NCBI RefSeq assembly: GCF_000373565.1
Contig: NZ_KB891802.1
Coordinates: 179,644 to 243,643, forward strand
Reading direction: 5' to 3'
From: Streptomyces sp. HmicA12
GTDB taxonomy: Bacteria > Actinomycetota > Actinomycetes > Streptomycetales > Streptomycetaceae
Length of the DNA: 64,000 bases
In this document: positions 1-8,628 of the stretch, in pieces
Position numbering within the stretch: position 1 is the first letter of the stretch
How the letters are laid out: every line of letters starts with the position of its first letter
Program-made: the position numbers and the translations under genes
The notes under the pieces: generated by a model
The model's database searches: none
What the model saw: the letters and a program-made list of their open reading frames with translations, nothing else
What the model was told of the DNA's origin: nothing

Positions 1-2
1 TC

Positions 3-146
3 GCCGCACCCCCGAGCCGCGCCCACGCCGACCGCCTGGTCGCCCTGGACGCCGCCGCGTGGGGGAGACTGCACCTCGGCCCCGGCTGGACCGAAGCGAC
101 CGGCTCAGCCGTCCATGAGGCCGCCGAGGAGGTACGTACGCCATGA
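3..146 (+). CDS. C-terminal end of an unidentified gene (partial)
   Basis: An open frame enters from the left edge and gives 47 residues ending in EEVRTP before a TGA. That TGA overlaps the ATG of the IclR gene by four bases (ATGA), so the two are probably translationally coupled and co-transcribed. The visible part has no diagnostic motif. Sugar kinases, deacylases and deaminases are common partners of IclR-RidA-gluconate permease clusters, and a PfkB-type kinase would fit, but this is a guess from context rather than something seen in the sequence. Confidence 0.55.
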   Translation, partial: AAPPSRAHADRLVALDAAAWGRLHLGPGWTEATGSAVHEAAEEVRTP

Positions 147-895
147 GCCAGACCGTCGACCGCGCGCTCAGCATCCTGCCGCTGCTCGCCGAGGGCCCCG
201 CCGACCTGGGTCAGGTCGCCGAGCGGCTCGGCGTGCACAAGTCCACGGCGCTGCGCCTGCTGCGCACGCTGCACGAGCACGGCCTGGTGTACCGCCAGAC
301 CGACCAGCGCTACCGGCTCGGGGCCCGGCTCTTCGCCCTCGCCCAGGAGGCGGTGGAGAACCTCGACGTCCGGGAGATCGCCCACCCCCACCTGACCGCG
401 CTCAACGAGAAGTGCGGGCACACGATCCACCTCGCCGTGTACGAGGAGCACGAGGTCCTCTACATCGACAAGGTCGAGAGCCGCTACCCGGTCCGCATGT
501 ACTCGCGCATCGGCAAGCCCGTCGCCATCACGGTCGCCGCCGTCGCGAAACTCCTCCTCGCCGACCTCACCGAACCCGAGCGCCGCGCCGTCGCGGAGAA
601 GCTCGACTACCCCATGTACACGCCCCGTTCCACCCCCAACGCCCCCGCATTCCTGAGGGAGTTGGAGAAGGTGCGCGAACAGGGGTGGGCCACCGACCTC
701 GGTGGCCACGAGGAGTCCATCAACTGCGTCGGGGCGCCCATCCGCGGCGCCGACGGCCGCGTCGTCGCCGCCATGTCGGTCTCCGCGCCGAACGTGGTCG
801 TCACCGCGGAGGAACTCCTCACCCTGCTCCCGCTCGTGCGCCGCACGGCGGAGGCCATCAGCCGGGACTACTCCGGTAACCCCCCAATGAAGTAA
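143..895 (+). CDS. IclR-family transcriptional regulator
   Basis: This 250-aa protein has the two-part IclR layout. Residues about 1-60 form a winged helix-turn-helix (AERLGVHKSTALRLLRTL is the recognition region), and residues about 75-245 form the effector-binding domain with typical IclR segments such as GKPVAITVAAVAKLLLA and SINCVGAPIRG. IclR proteins are dimeric DNA-binding repressors or activators that respond to small carbon-source metabolites. The gene overlaps the preceding one by four bases and is followed 26 nt later by a RidA gene and then a gluconate-type permease, so it probably controls this small sugar-acid or amino-acid catabolic operon. The ligand cannot be told from sequence. 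Confidence 0.93.
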   Translation: MSQTVDRALSILPLLAEGPADLGQVAERLGVHKSTALRLLRTLHEHGLVYRQTDQRYRLGARLFALAQEAVENLDVREIAHPHLTALNEKCGHTIHLAVYEEHEVLYIDKVESRYPVRMYSRIGKPVAITVAAVAKLLLADLTEPERRAVAEKLDYPMYTPRSTPNAPAFLRELEKVREQGWATDLGGHEESINCVGAPIRGADGRVVAAMSVSAPNVVVTAEELLTLLPLVRRTAEAISRDYSGNPPMK

Positions 896-921
896 CCCCC
901 GATGAAGGAAGCCAGTTCACG

Positions 922-1332
922 ATGACCGAGAAGATCGCCCTCACCCCGGCCACCCACACCACCCCGCCCGCGAAGTTCTCGCACGGCGTCAAGAAGGGCA
1001 ACCTCCTTCAGGTCGCCGGCCAGGTCGGCTTCCTCCCGGCAGTCGAGGGCCAGGCCCCGACCCCGGCGGGTCCGACGCTGCGCGAGCAGACCCTCCAGAC
1101 GTTCGCCAACGTCAAGGCGATCCTCGAAGAGGGCGGCGCCACCTGGGACGACGTCATGATGATGCGCGTCTACCTGACGGACGTCGACCACTTCGCCGAG
1201 ATGAACAAGATCTACAACGAGTACTTCGAGGAGCAGGGCCTGAAGGCCCCGGCCTCCGCCCGCACGACCGTCTACGTCGGTCTGCCCAAGGGCCTGCTCA
1301 TCGAGATCGACGCGCTCGCCGTCCTCGGCTGA
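922..1332 (+). CDS. RidA/YjgF/YER057c family protein
   Basis: The 136-aa product has the single-domain RidA fold signature, including the C-terminal block PASARTTVYVGLP whose arginine normally contacts the substrate carboxylate. RidA proteins hydrolyse reactive enamine/imine intermediates released by PLP-dependent dehydratases; related subfamilies have other deaminase roles. A purine-rich site (GAAGGAAG) precedes the ATG. The position between an IclR regulator and a GntP permease suggests a dedicated role in a catabolic pathway that makes 2-aminoacrylate-like intermediates, but the family is broad and the substrate is unknown. Confidence 0.9.
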   Translation: MTEKIALTPATHTTPPAKFSHGVKKGNLLQVAGQVGFLPAVEGQAPTPAGPTLREQTLQTFANVKAILEEGGATWDDVMMMRVYLTDVDHFAEMNKIYNEYFEEQGLKAPASARTTVYVGLPKGLLIEIDALAVLG

Positions 1333-1462
1333 GTCCGCGCCCCCACCTGAACAACCCGCAAGCCGTACGTCGTCACGGCACGGCCCACCAGCGCCTCCGG
1401 CGCGGTGCGCCGTGCCGCGATCCCCCCTGCCCTGAAAGCCCCATGCACTTACGAGGTCAACG

Positions 1463-2947
1463 ATGTCCCCGTTCGCTCCGCTCGCGGCCGCCGCCCCAGC
1501 CGAAACGCCTCCCCACACCGGCGGCATCCTCACGATCATCGACGGCACGGCCGGTCTGCTGACCGTCGCCGCCCTCGGCATCGTGCTGCTGCTCTTCCTG
1601 ATCATCAAGGCCCGCATACAGCCCTTCGTGGCGCTCCTCGCGGTCTCCATAGCCGTCGGCCTCGGCGCGGGACTCTCGGTCACCGAACTCTTCGGCACCG
1701 TCCAGAAGTCCGACGCCGTCTCCACCATCGAGTCCGGCATGGGCGGCACGCTCGGCCACGTCGCGATCATCATCGGACTCGGCACCATGCTCGGCGCGGT
1801 GCTCGAGGTCTCCGGCGGCGCCGAGGTCCTGGCCTCCCGCCTGCTCAACCTCTTCGGCGAGAAGCGCGCCCCGCTCGCGATGGGCCTGACCGGCCTGATC
1901 TTCGGTATCCCGGTCTTCTTCGACGTCGGCATCTTCGTCCTCGCGCCGATCGTCTACGCGGCCGCCAAGCGCGGCGGCAAGTCGATCATCCTCTACTGCA
2001 TGCCGCTGCTCGCCGGCCTGTCGATGACGCACGCCTTCCTGCCGCCGCACCCGGGCCCCGTCGCCGCCGCCGGACTCCTCAAGGTCGACCTCGGCTGGGT
2101 CATCCTCATGGGCATCGTCTGCGGCATCCCGGCCGTGCTCGCCGCCTGGGGCTGGGCCGCCTGGATCGGCAAGCGGATCTTCGTGCCCGTACCGCAGGAC
2201 ATGGTCGAGGCCGCCGAGGAGGCCAAGGCCGCGCTCGCCGAGGAGCAGCGCGCCTCCGGTGTCACCCCGACCGAGAAGCCGGTCTCGCTGGGCGTCGTCT
2301 TCACCATCATCGGTACGCCGCTGATCCTGATCCTCCTCGCGACGTTCTCCTCGATCGCCTTCGACCCCTCGACGGGCCGCTCGGTCATCGAGTTCTTCGG
2401 TCACCCCTTCGTGGCGCTGACGATCGCCCTGCTCATGGCGTACTACCTGCTCGGCATCCGCCGCGGCTGGTCGCGCAAGTCCCTGGAGACGGTGTCGACG
2501 GCGTCCCTGAAGCCGGTCGGCAACATCCTGCTGGTGGTCGGCGCGGGCGGCGTCTTCGGAGCCGTCCTCAAGGCGAGCGGCATCGCGCAGGCCCTCGCCG
2601 ACACGTTCAACAACGTGGGCCTGCCGATCATCGTCCTCGCCTACCTGATCTCCCTCGTCCTGCGCGTCGCCCAGGGCTCGGCGACGGTCGCGATCGTGAC
2701 GACGGCGGGCATCGTGGCCCCGCTCCTCTCCGAGGGCCACCACTCCCAGGCCTTCGTGGCGCTGGTCATCATGGCGATCTCGGCGGGCTCCATCTTCGCC
2801 TCGCACGTCAACGACGGCGGCTTCTGGATGGTCGCCAAGTACTTCGGCATCTCGGAGCGCGACACCCTGCGCACCTGGACCGTCCTGGAGTCGGTCCTGT
2901 CGCTGGCCGGGTTCGCGGTCGCGGCCGTGGTCAGTCTGTTCGTCTGA
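1463..2947 (+). CDS. GntP-family gluconate:H+ symporter
   Basis: This 494-aa polytopic membrane protein has about a dozen hydrophobic segments and blocks characteristic of GntP transporters, for example HAFLPPHPGPVAAA near residue 192, GQGSATVA-like RVAQGSATVAIVTTAG near residue 405 and SHVNDGGFWM near residue 450. The family imports gluconate and related sugar acids with protons across the cytoplasmic membrane. It follows the IclR and RidA genes on the same strand with a 130-nt gap, so it may have its own promoter. The exact sugar acid (gluconate, ketogluconate or glycerate) cannot be assigned. The length is somewhat longer than the usual 440-450 aa because of an N-terminal extension and a central cytoplasmic loop around residues 240-275. 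Confidence 0.93.
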   Translation: MSPFAPLAAAAPAETPPHTGGILTIIDGTAGLLTVAALGIVLLLFLIIKARIQPFVALLAVSIAVGLGAGLSVTELFGTVQKSDAVSTIESGMGGTLGHVAIIIGLGTMLGAVLEVSGGAEVLASRLLNLFGEKRAPLAMGLTGLIFGIPVFFDVGIFVLAPIVYAAAKRGGKSIILYCMPLLAGLSMTHAFLPPHPGPVAAAGLLKVDLGWVILMGIVCGIPAVLAAWGWAAWIGKRIFVPVPQDMVEAAEEAKAALAEEQRASGVTPTEKPVSLGVVFTIIGTPLILILLATFSSIAFDPSTGRSVIEFFGHPFVALTIALLMAYYLLGIRRGWSRKSLETVSTASLKPVGNILLVVGAGGVFGAVLKASGIAQALADTFNNVGLPIIVLAYLISLVLRVAQGSATVAIVTTAGIVAPLLSEGHHSQAFVALVIMAISAGSIFASHVNDGGFWMVAKYFGISERDTLRTWTVLESVLSLAGFAVAAVVSLFV

Positions 2948-2951
2948 CGGC

Positions 2952-2984
2952 GGTGAGGGCGGCGGCCGGACCGGCGCCCTCACC
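2952..2984. terminator. Hairpin between convergent genes
   Basis: GGTGAGGGC pairs with GCCCTCACC, with an inner GCCGG/CCGGC stem. It lies between the permease stop and the stop of the convergent small membrane gene, which it overlaps by a few bases. There is no T-run, so it would be a GC-rich actinobacterial-type terminator. Confidence 0.5.
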
Positions 2985-3300
2985 CCGAACAGCCCGTACC
3001 CCCGGCCGGATCCGGCGCGTACACCCAGTACAGCGCGAGGAGTTGGACGGCGAGCAGCAGAACGCCGCCGCACACGAGCACCACCCGCCCGCCGCTGAGG
3101 CGCCGCATGCCGCGCACGGCGACCACCAGCGCGGCCGCACTGCACAGCGGCCCCGCCCACGCGGTGACGTACATCCGCGCCGAGGGGCCCAGGTACGCGC
3201 AGTCGCGGAACGTGTCCGCGTCGAAGGAGAACCGGGCGGCCGGCAGCCCGGCCGACACGGCGACCAGGACAGCGGCGGCGGTCGCACGGGACGTCGTCAT
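2980..3300 (-). CDS. Small hypothetical membrane protein
   Basis: The ATG at 3300 gives a 106-aa protein. An N-terminal hydrophobic segment (AAAVLVAVSAGLPA) and two further hydrophobic stretches near residues 45-60 and 78-95 suggest two or three membrane spans, and it ends in a short glycine/cysteine-rich tail. The start overlaps the stop of the preceding small ORF by four bases (ATGA), suggesting co-translation. I do not recognise the family. It converges on the permease gene. Confidence 0.6.
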   Translation of the reverse strand: MTTSRATAAAVLVAVSAGLPAARFSFDADTFRDCAYLGPSARMYVTAWAGPLCSAAALVVAVRGMRRLSGGRVVLVCGGVLLLAVQLLALYWVYAPDPAGGTGCSG

Positions 3301-3512
3301 CGCGACAGACGTCCGCGCGGATAAGGTGCCGCCCCGAAGACGAGCAGCGCGAACGCGGCCAGGCGCCGCAGCCCCGGCTGCTCGGCGAAGCCGCTGCGCC
3401 GAAGGGCGTGGACCGCGTACCAGTTGGCGGCGATGCCGGTCGCAGGACCCCCGTCGGTCAAGGAGCTCTCCTCGGGTTCGCCGTGCGGTGGGACGCGTAC
3501 GCGTCCGTTCAT
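3297..3512 (-). CDS. Small hypothetical protein (71 aa)
   Basis: This short frame starts at ATG 3512 and ends in a 4-base overlap with the small membrane protein gene. The overlap and the GC-rich third positions are the only evidence that it is translated. It contains a moderately hydrophobic stretch (LAAFALLVFGAA) near its C-terminus. No family is recognised, and it could be a chance frame in the leader of the next gene. Confidence 0.35.
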   Translation of the reverse strand: MNGRVRVPPHGEPEESSLTDGGPATGIAANWYAVHALRRSGFAEQPGLRRLAAFALLVFGAAPYPRGRLSR

Positions 3513-3650
3513 GGTGCCGTGTTCTGCCCGGGGACGGGCGAGTACCGCGGCGTCGGACGGCCTGGGCTGATCCGGCCTCTCCTTTCGATCGGCGCCCGGC
3601 CTCCACGGGACACAGCGACGTCCGCCATACTTCGGCCCGTGGAGCAGCGT

Positions 3651-4238
3651 ATGGAGAACGAGAAGGTCACGCCCGTCGCCGGCGCCGGTTTCGATCCGGC
3701 GTTCGTCCCCGGCCTGACGTCTCCCGCCAAGGAGACGGTTGTCGAGGACGCCCAGGCCACGGTCACGGAAACAGACGAGACCGCGGGGGAGGTGACGACG
3801 CGGGACGAGGCCGGTGCGAAGAAGCCGTCGCTCGACAAGAAGGCGCCCGAGCCGAAGGACGCCGAACCCGAAGCCGACGACGAAGCCGACGACGAAGAGG
3901 CGGCCGACTCCAAGGCGCCCAAGGCATCCAAGGCGTCCAAGGCGCCCAAGGGCTCCGACGGCGTCGAGGACGTCACCCTCGAGGCCAAGGACCGGCGCGG
4001 CTCGATCACCGTCGACGCGACCGGCGTCCGCTTCACGCTCGACGACCAGGAAGCCGACTTCACCTGGGACGAGATCAGCGCGGTCGAGTTCGGCACGGCC
4101 CGCAAGCGCCTCACGGTGACGGTGCACACGCCGAACAGCCGCTGGTACCCGAACGACGTCGAGGCGCCCGACAAGTCGCGCCTCAACGAGTGGACGGAGA
4201 CCCTCGACAAGGCGCTGGACGCGTACTTCGAGGACTGA
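3651..4238 (+). CDS. Hypothetical protein with acidic/lysine-rich linker and PH-like C-terminal domain
   Basis: The product is 195 aa from ATG 3651; an in-frame GTG at 3639 is an alternative start. Residues about 30-105 are low complexity, rich in Asp, Glu and Lys with repeated Lys-Ala-Pro/Ser units. The last 85 residues (starting VTLEAKDRRGSITVD) read as a compact beta-rich domain resembling the short PH-like domains common in actinobacterial proteins, ending in a helix (SRLNEWTETLDKALDAYFED). There is no signal peptide or membrane span, so it is cytosolic. Function unknown. Confidence 0.75.
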   Translation: MENEKVTPVAGAGFDPAFVPGLTSPAKETVVEDAQATVTETDETAGEVTTRDEAGAKKPSLDKKAPEPKDAEPEADDEADDEEAADSKAPKASKASKAPKGSDGVEDVTLEAKDRRGSITVDATGVRFTLDDQEADFTWDEISAVEFGTARKRLTVTVHTPNSRWYPNDVEAPDKSRLNEWTETLDKALDAYFED

Positions 4239-4311
4239 GGGGCGGTACGGGCGGCACCAGTTCCTGACGTACCTCTTGCCAGCCGGGCCGCTTTACGCAC
4301 CCTTGGTGTTC

Positions 4312-5640
4312 ATGGCGGACACCACTGGCACCTCAGGAACCGGTACCCCCACCACCTCCGACTCCCACCCGCGCAAGTCGAGCTGGAAGTACATCGGCCC
4401 CGGCATCGTGGTCGCCGCGACGGGCGTCGGCGCGGGCGACCTCGTCGCGACGCTCGTCGCGGGCAGCAACTTCGGCTACACCCTGCTGTGGGCCGCGGTC
4501 ATCGGCTGCGTCGTCAAGATCAGCCTGGCCGAGGCGGCGGGCCGCTGGCACCTGGCCACCGGCCGCACCCTCTTCGACGGCTGGGCGAGCCTCGGCCGCT
4601 GGACGACGTACTTCTTCGTCGTCTACGTGGTGATCTGGGGCTTCGTCTACGGCGCGGCGGCGATGTCGTCGAGCGCGCTGCCGCTCCAGGCGCTCTTCCC
4701 CGACGTGTTCCCGGCGGACTGGTCGATCAAGCCGTGGGCGATCATCTGCGGTCTGGTCGGCATGGCCTTCGTCTGGTTCAACCGGTACGACGTCTTCGAG
4801 AAGGTCATGACGGTCCTGGTGGGCGTCATGTTCGCCGTCACGGTCTACCTGGCGATCCGGGTCACCCCGAACCTCGGTGACGCCTTCGCGGGCCTGCTCC
4901 CGGTGCTGCCCGACGAGAAGGACTCGGTCCTCAACACCCTCGGCCTGATCGGCGGCGTCGGCGGCACGATCACGCTCGCCGCGTACGGCTACTGGGTCAA
5001 CGCGAAGGGCTGGACGAACACGTCCTGGATGAAGGTGATGCGGCTCGACAACCGGGTCGCGTACATCACGACGGGCGTCTTCGTCGTGGCGATGCTCTTC
5101 GTCGGCGCGGAGCTCCTGCACGCCTCGCACACGTCGATCGCCAGCGGCGACAAGGGACTTCTCGACCTCACGAAGATCCTGGAGGCCGAGTACGGCACGG
5201 TGACGGCGAAGCTCTTCCTGGTCGGCTTCTTCGCCACGTCGTTCACCTCGCTCATCGGCGTGTGGCACGGCGTCAGCCTGATGTTCGCGGACTTCGTGGA
5301 GCGCTACCGCAGCGCGCGCGTCACGGGCGAGGAGGTGGCGCGCGGCGACCGCGAGAAGGGCTGGCCGTTCCGTGCTTACCTGCTGTGGCTGACCTTCCCG
5401 CCGATCGTCCTGCTCTTCCAGGGCCAGCCGTTCCGCCTGGTGATCCTCTACGGGGTGCTGGGCGCCGCGTTCATGCCGTTCCTGGCGCTGACCCTGATCT
5501 GGCTGCTGAACTCCAGCCGCACACCGGTGAGTTGGCGCAACGGGTGGCTGAGCAACGGCATGCTCGCGATCGCGGGACTGCTGTTCGTGGCGCTGTGCGT
5601 GAAGCAGATCTGGGACGTGCCCTGGTCCGATTTCTTCTAG
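4312..5640 (+). CDS. Nramp-like transporter lacking canonical metal-site motifs
   Basis: This 442-aa protein with about eleven hydrophobic segments has the Nramp scaffold: GPGIVVAATG at the start of TM1 and FGYTLLWA after it. ATG 4312 is chosen over an upstream in-frame codon because the upstream residues look like non-coding leader. In true Nramp metal transporters TM1 carries DPGN and TM6 carries MPH; here the equivalent places read GVGAGD and TITLAAYGYW. The residues that bind Mn/Fe are therefore not conserved, and the substrate may be different (some Nramp relatives move magnesium or other solutes). No metal-responsive operator was recognised upstream. Confidence 0.8.
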   Translation: MADTTGTSGTGTPTTSDSHPRKSSWKYIGPGIVVAATGVGAGDLVATLVAGSNFGYTLLWAAVIGCVVKISLAEAAGRWHLATGRTLFDGWASLGRWTTYFFVVYVVIWGFVYGAAAMSSSALPLQALFPDVFPADWSIKPWAIICGLVGMAFVWFNRYDVFEKVMTVLVGVMFAVTVYLAIRVTPNLGDAFAGLLPVLPDEKDSVLNTLGLIGGVGGTITLAAYGYWVNAKGWTNTSWMKVMRLDNRVAYITTGVFVVAMLFVGAELLHASHTSIASGDKGLLDLTKILEAEYGTVTAKLFLVGFFATSFTSLIGVWHGVSLMFADFVERYRSARVTGEEVARGDREKGWPFRAYLLWLTFPPIVLLFQGQPFRLVILYGVLGAAFMPFLALTLIWLLNSSRTPVSWRNGWLSNGMLAIAGLLFVALCVKQIWDVPWSDFF

Positions 5641-5680
5641 CGCCTTCTTCCGGTGGCGCCTTCCTCCGGTGCCGGGTCGG

Positions 5681-6823
5681 TCACGGCAGCGCGGGGAGGA
5701 GCGCCAGCCACGCCTCGGCCTCCCCGCGCAGCGGATCGCCCCGGTCGAGATGGGTCTCCAGGCCCTTGAGCGGGCCGAGGAGGCTCTTGACGCGGCGCAG
5801 GCGCAGCATCTGCGGGCGCGGCAGCGAGCGCCAGTCGGCGGTGCGCGCGCGTACGTCGGGGAGCACGGCGCCGGTCGACGTGAGCGCGGCGCGGAGCACC
5901 TCGCGCGGATCGCGGTCGGGGTCCGTCGCGGACGGGCCGAAGACGCGGATCATGGTGGCCCGGGTGCGGGCCAGGTCGGCGGCCTGCTTCAGCGCGTCGT
6001 CCGGTGTCGCGGCGGGCCTGGCGCGGATCGCGCCGACGGTCAGGGCCGCCCACCGCAGGCGGGTCTCGTCGTCCAGGTCGGTGCGGTGGACGCGGGTGGC
6101 GCAGCGTTCCCGCAGGGTCTCCCAGAAGTGTTCGGCCGCGGCGTCCCCGGCCGAACCGCCGTGGAGCACGCAGCGCAGCTCCTCGTCGCTCAGCGCGGCG
6201 GCGCGGCCACCGGCGTCGCCCTCGGCGAGGTCCTCCACGTGGTCCTCGACGTAGTCCTCCAGCAGCACGAAGACCCGGTCGAGGAGGTCGGCGAGCGCGC
6301 CCCGGGTCCGTTCGCCCGCGGCCCGCGACGCCCTGCGCGCCGCCCACCAGCCGTGCTCGAACTCCGTCGCGCCGCACCGGCCCTCGGTGAACGCGTCGAG
6401 AAGCGCGAGGAGTTGGGCCACCGCGCTGCCCGGCGCGGCCTCGGCGGGGGACGCCCAGGCGTGGTGCGCGGGCGGGTACGCCGCCGCGACCTCCCGCAGA
6501 TGGGGCCAGCGGCCCTCGACGTGCCGCGCGTACCGGGCGAAACGGCCCCGCGCCGCGTCCACGCCCTCGCTCACCGCGGCGGACAGGAAGGCGGGCGTAC
6601 CGGTGATCAGGGCGTACCCCGGCGCGGGGAACAGGACGCAGCCCTGCCCGTCGGGGGTGTGCAGCAGCGCCGGGGGCACGGTGCCGCGCACCGTGGACGG
6701 GGGCTCCGCGGCGCCGGTCGCGCGCCATCCCGCCTGGATCCGCCCGGCCAGCGCCGCGTCGATGTCCTCGCCCGCCGGTACGGGAACCGTCTGCCGGTCC
6801 CCGTTGCCCACATGTCTCAGCAT
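5681..6823 (-). CDS. Hypothetical protein with colicin-immunity-like C-terminal region
   Basis: The product is about 380 aa (ATG 6823; two in-frame GTGs lie just upstream). A segment in the middle (LLALLDAFTEGRCGATEFEHG followed by ARRASRAAGERT and LLDRVFVLLEDYVEDH) follows the pattern of the small 'colicin D immunity-like' domain: helix, EFE, W, R, then LDxVFxxLEDY and DEELR. The remaining parts are unassigned. It has no signal peptide. It converges with the Nramp-like gene. Whether it confers any immunity is unknown; domains of this type are often found in Streptomyces without an obvious toxin partner. Confidence 0.65.
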   Translation of the reverse strand: MLRHVGNGDRQTVPVPAGEDIDAALAGRIQAGWRATGAAEPPSTVRGTVPPALLHTPDGQGCVLFPAPGYALITGTPAFLSAAVSEGVDAARGRFARYARHVEGRWPHLREVAAAYPPAHHAWASPAEAAPGSAVAQLLALLDAFTEGRCGATEFEHGWWAARRASRAAGERTRGALADLLDRVFVLLEDYVEDHVEDLAEGDAGGRAAALSDEELRCVLHGGSAGDAAAEHFWETLRERCATRVHRTDLDDETRLRWAALTVGAIRARPAATPDDALKQAADLARTRATMIRVFGPSATDPDRDPREVLRAALTSTGAVLPDVRARTADWRSLPRPQMLRLRRVKSLLGPLKGLETHLDRGDPLRGEAEAWLALLPALP

Positions 6824-6934
6824 CACCACGCACCCACCCGCCGCCGTTCCCGCCCCGGTTCCGCCTGCTCCGCTCCAGTTGTACGCGCTCGGGGCCCGGA
6901 CGTCTCAGGTCGTGTCGGCCCGGAAGGTCACAGG

Positions 6935-7438
6935 TCAGCCGAAGCCGCGTTCGGTGAAGGCGCAACTCCCGCGCTCGGCAGGGGACAGCGCCTGCCGGGA
7001 CACGAGTCTCGGCGCCCGCCGGACGTACTGGCGGAAGCCGGAGGCACGGAACTTCAGCTCGAAGGCGTGGCCGTCGATGTGCCAGAGCGGCACGTGCGCG
7101 AAGTTCTCGCGGGCATCGTCCGGCACCAGTCGGTGAATTCCGTCCAGCTCCAGATCCAGGGCCAGGCCTGTGAAATCGAGGTCGCCCTCAAGGTCGAAGA
7201 CATCCTCGAAGACGAGTGTCGCGGGGGAGACCCAGAACGAGAAGTGCGTCGCGGGCGGGACCGGGTGGACCCAGCGGACGATGTAGTCGAGGTCGAAGAG
7301 GAGGCGCGGCAGGATGTCGTCGGTCGGCTGGACGGACAAGCCATGGACGGTGGCGTCGTGCCAGCCCATCTCCACGAAGTCCGCGTCGCTCCAGACGCTC
7401 TTGGAAAGTCCCGACTCCTGGTGGCTGCCGTCTCTCAT
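6935..7438 (-). CDS. Conserved hypothetical protein
   Basis: This 167-aa protein starts at ATG 7438 and is rich in aromatic and acidic residues (for example VWSDADFVEMGWHDATVHG near the N-terminus and HFSFWVSPATLVFEDVFDLE in the middle). It has no membrane span or signal peptide. The composition resembles small single-domain immunity or DUF proteins, but I cannot name a family. It lies alone on the minus strand between the immunity-like gene and the chitinase. Confidence 0.65.
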   Translation of the reverse strand: MRDGSHQESGLSKSVWSDADFVEMGWHDATVHGLSVQPTDDILPRLLFDLDYIVRWVHPVPPATHFSFWVSPATLVFEDVFDLEGDLDFTGLALDLELDGIHRLVPDDARENFAHVPLWHIDGHAFELKFRASGFRQYVRRAPRLVSRQALSPAERGSCAFTERGFG

Positions 7439-7532
7439 GCCTGAATCTAACCTGCCCGACGCCCGAACAGCGGGTGCGTGGGCAGCGCCGCCGGGGGAGC
7501 GGCGGCGCTGCCCGTCCAGGGGGCCGCCGGTG

Positions 7533-8549
7533 CTACAGGCCGTGGACGTGCGGGCCGACGGCGTTCGACCAGGCGTTGCCGGACGTCGCGTCCCAGTTGG
7601 TGGACCAGGTCATGGCGCCGCGGATGCCGGGGTACGTCTTCGAGGGCTTGAACGAGCCGCAGTTCGTGCCCTTGGCGAGACAGTCGAGGGCGTCGTTGAC
7701 GACCGACGGCGCCACGTAGCCGCTGCCGGCCGCGCTCGTCGACGCCGGGGTGCCGATGCCGACCTGCGACGGGTCGAGGCCGCCCTCCAGCTGGATGCAG
7801 GCGAGCGCGGTGAGGAAGTCCACCGAGCCCTGGCTGTAGACGTTGCCGTCGCAGCCGAGCATCGAACCGCTGTTGTAGTACTGCATGTTGACGACCGTGA
7901 GGATGTCCTTCACGGCGAGCGCGGTCTTGAAGTACTCGGTGGACGTGGACTGCATGTCGATGGTCTGCGGCGCCATCGTCAGGACGAACCCGCTGCCCGC
8001 CTTCGCCGCGAGGGACTCCAACGCCTGCGACATGTACGTGGAGTCGAGGCCGTTCTCCAGGTCGATGTCGACGCCGTCGAAGCCGTACTCCTGCATGAGG
8101 GAGTAGAGGGAGTCCGCGAAGTTCGTTGCGGAGGCCGAGTCGTTGATCGAGACCGTGCCGTTCTGGCCGCCGACCGAGATCACCACCGACTTGCCGGCCG
8201 CCTGCTTCGCCTTGATGTCGGCCTTGAACGCGTCCTCGGTGTAGCCGCCCAGGCCCGCCGAGTCGAGCGTGAAGTCGACGGCGCCAGGCGTCGCGGTCGC
8301 GTCCGCGAAGGCGACCGCGACGATGTCGTACGCGTCCGGGACGTCGGCGAGTTTCTGCACGCTCGCGCCGTTGTCGAAGTTCTGCCAGTAGCCGGTGACC
8401 GCGTGGGCGGGGACCGCGGCGGACGCAGCGGTGGGCGCCGCCTGCGCGCTGTCCGTCGTGGCGAGCAGGCCGGCCGTGGCGAGTGCCGCCGCGGCGAACG
8501 CGCCTATGAGGGGGGCGAGTCGGGACCTTCTCTGGTGGGGGTGGTTCAT
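7533..8549 (-). CDS. Secreted GH18 chitinase
   Basis: This 338-aa protein begins with a Sec/Tat-like signal peptide (basic start HPHQRRSR, hydrophobic LIGAFAAAALATAGLLA, cleavage near AQAA) and continues as one GH18 domain. The catalytic motif FDGVDIDLE at residues 157-165 has the full DxxDxDxE pattern with Glu165 as the acid/base. SVGG near 125-128 and the C-terminal MTWSTNWD are also family marks. It should hydrolyse chitin or chito-oligosaccharides outside the cell; no carbohydrate-binding module is present. A DasR-type operator lies about 80 nt upstream of the ATG, so expression should be relieved when N-acetylglucosamine metabolites accumulate. Confidence 0.93.
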   Translation of the reverse strand: MNHPHQRRSRLAPLIGAFAAAALATAGLLATTDSAQAAPTAASAAVPAHAVTGYWQNFDNGASVQKLADVPDAYDIVAVAFADATATPGAVDFTLDSAGLGGYTEDAFKADIKAKQAAGKSVVISVGGQNGTVSINDSASATNFADSLYSLMQEYGFDGVDIDLENGLDSTYMSQALESLAAKAGSGFVLTMAPQTIDMQSTSTEYFKTALAVKDILTVVNMQYYNSGSMLGCDGNVYSQGSVDFLTALACIQLEGGLDPSQVGIGTPASTSAAGSGYVAPSVVNDALDCLAKGTNCGSFKPSKTYPGIRGAMTWSTNWDATSGNAWSNAVGPHVHGL

Positions 8550-8628
8550 CTCTGCCTCCGGTGGGGGGATCTGTGGGGGATCTATGGGGGAGGTGGGGAA
8601 GATGGGGCAGCAGCTGCTGGGCCTCCAA

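Noticed and set aside
868-3160. Long minus-strand open frames opposite iclR, ridA and gntP
   Set aside because: They are Arg/Gly/Asp-rich antisense shadows of clear genes, a by-product of high GC content, with no family resemblance.
5641-5680. Direct repeat of CGCCTTCYTCCGGTG after the Nramp-like gene
   Set aside because: Two imperfect copies in a 40-nt convergent gap; too short and too similar to ordinary GC-rich sequence to call a feature.
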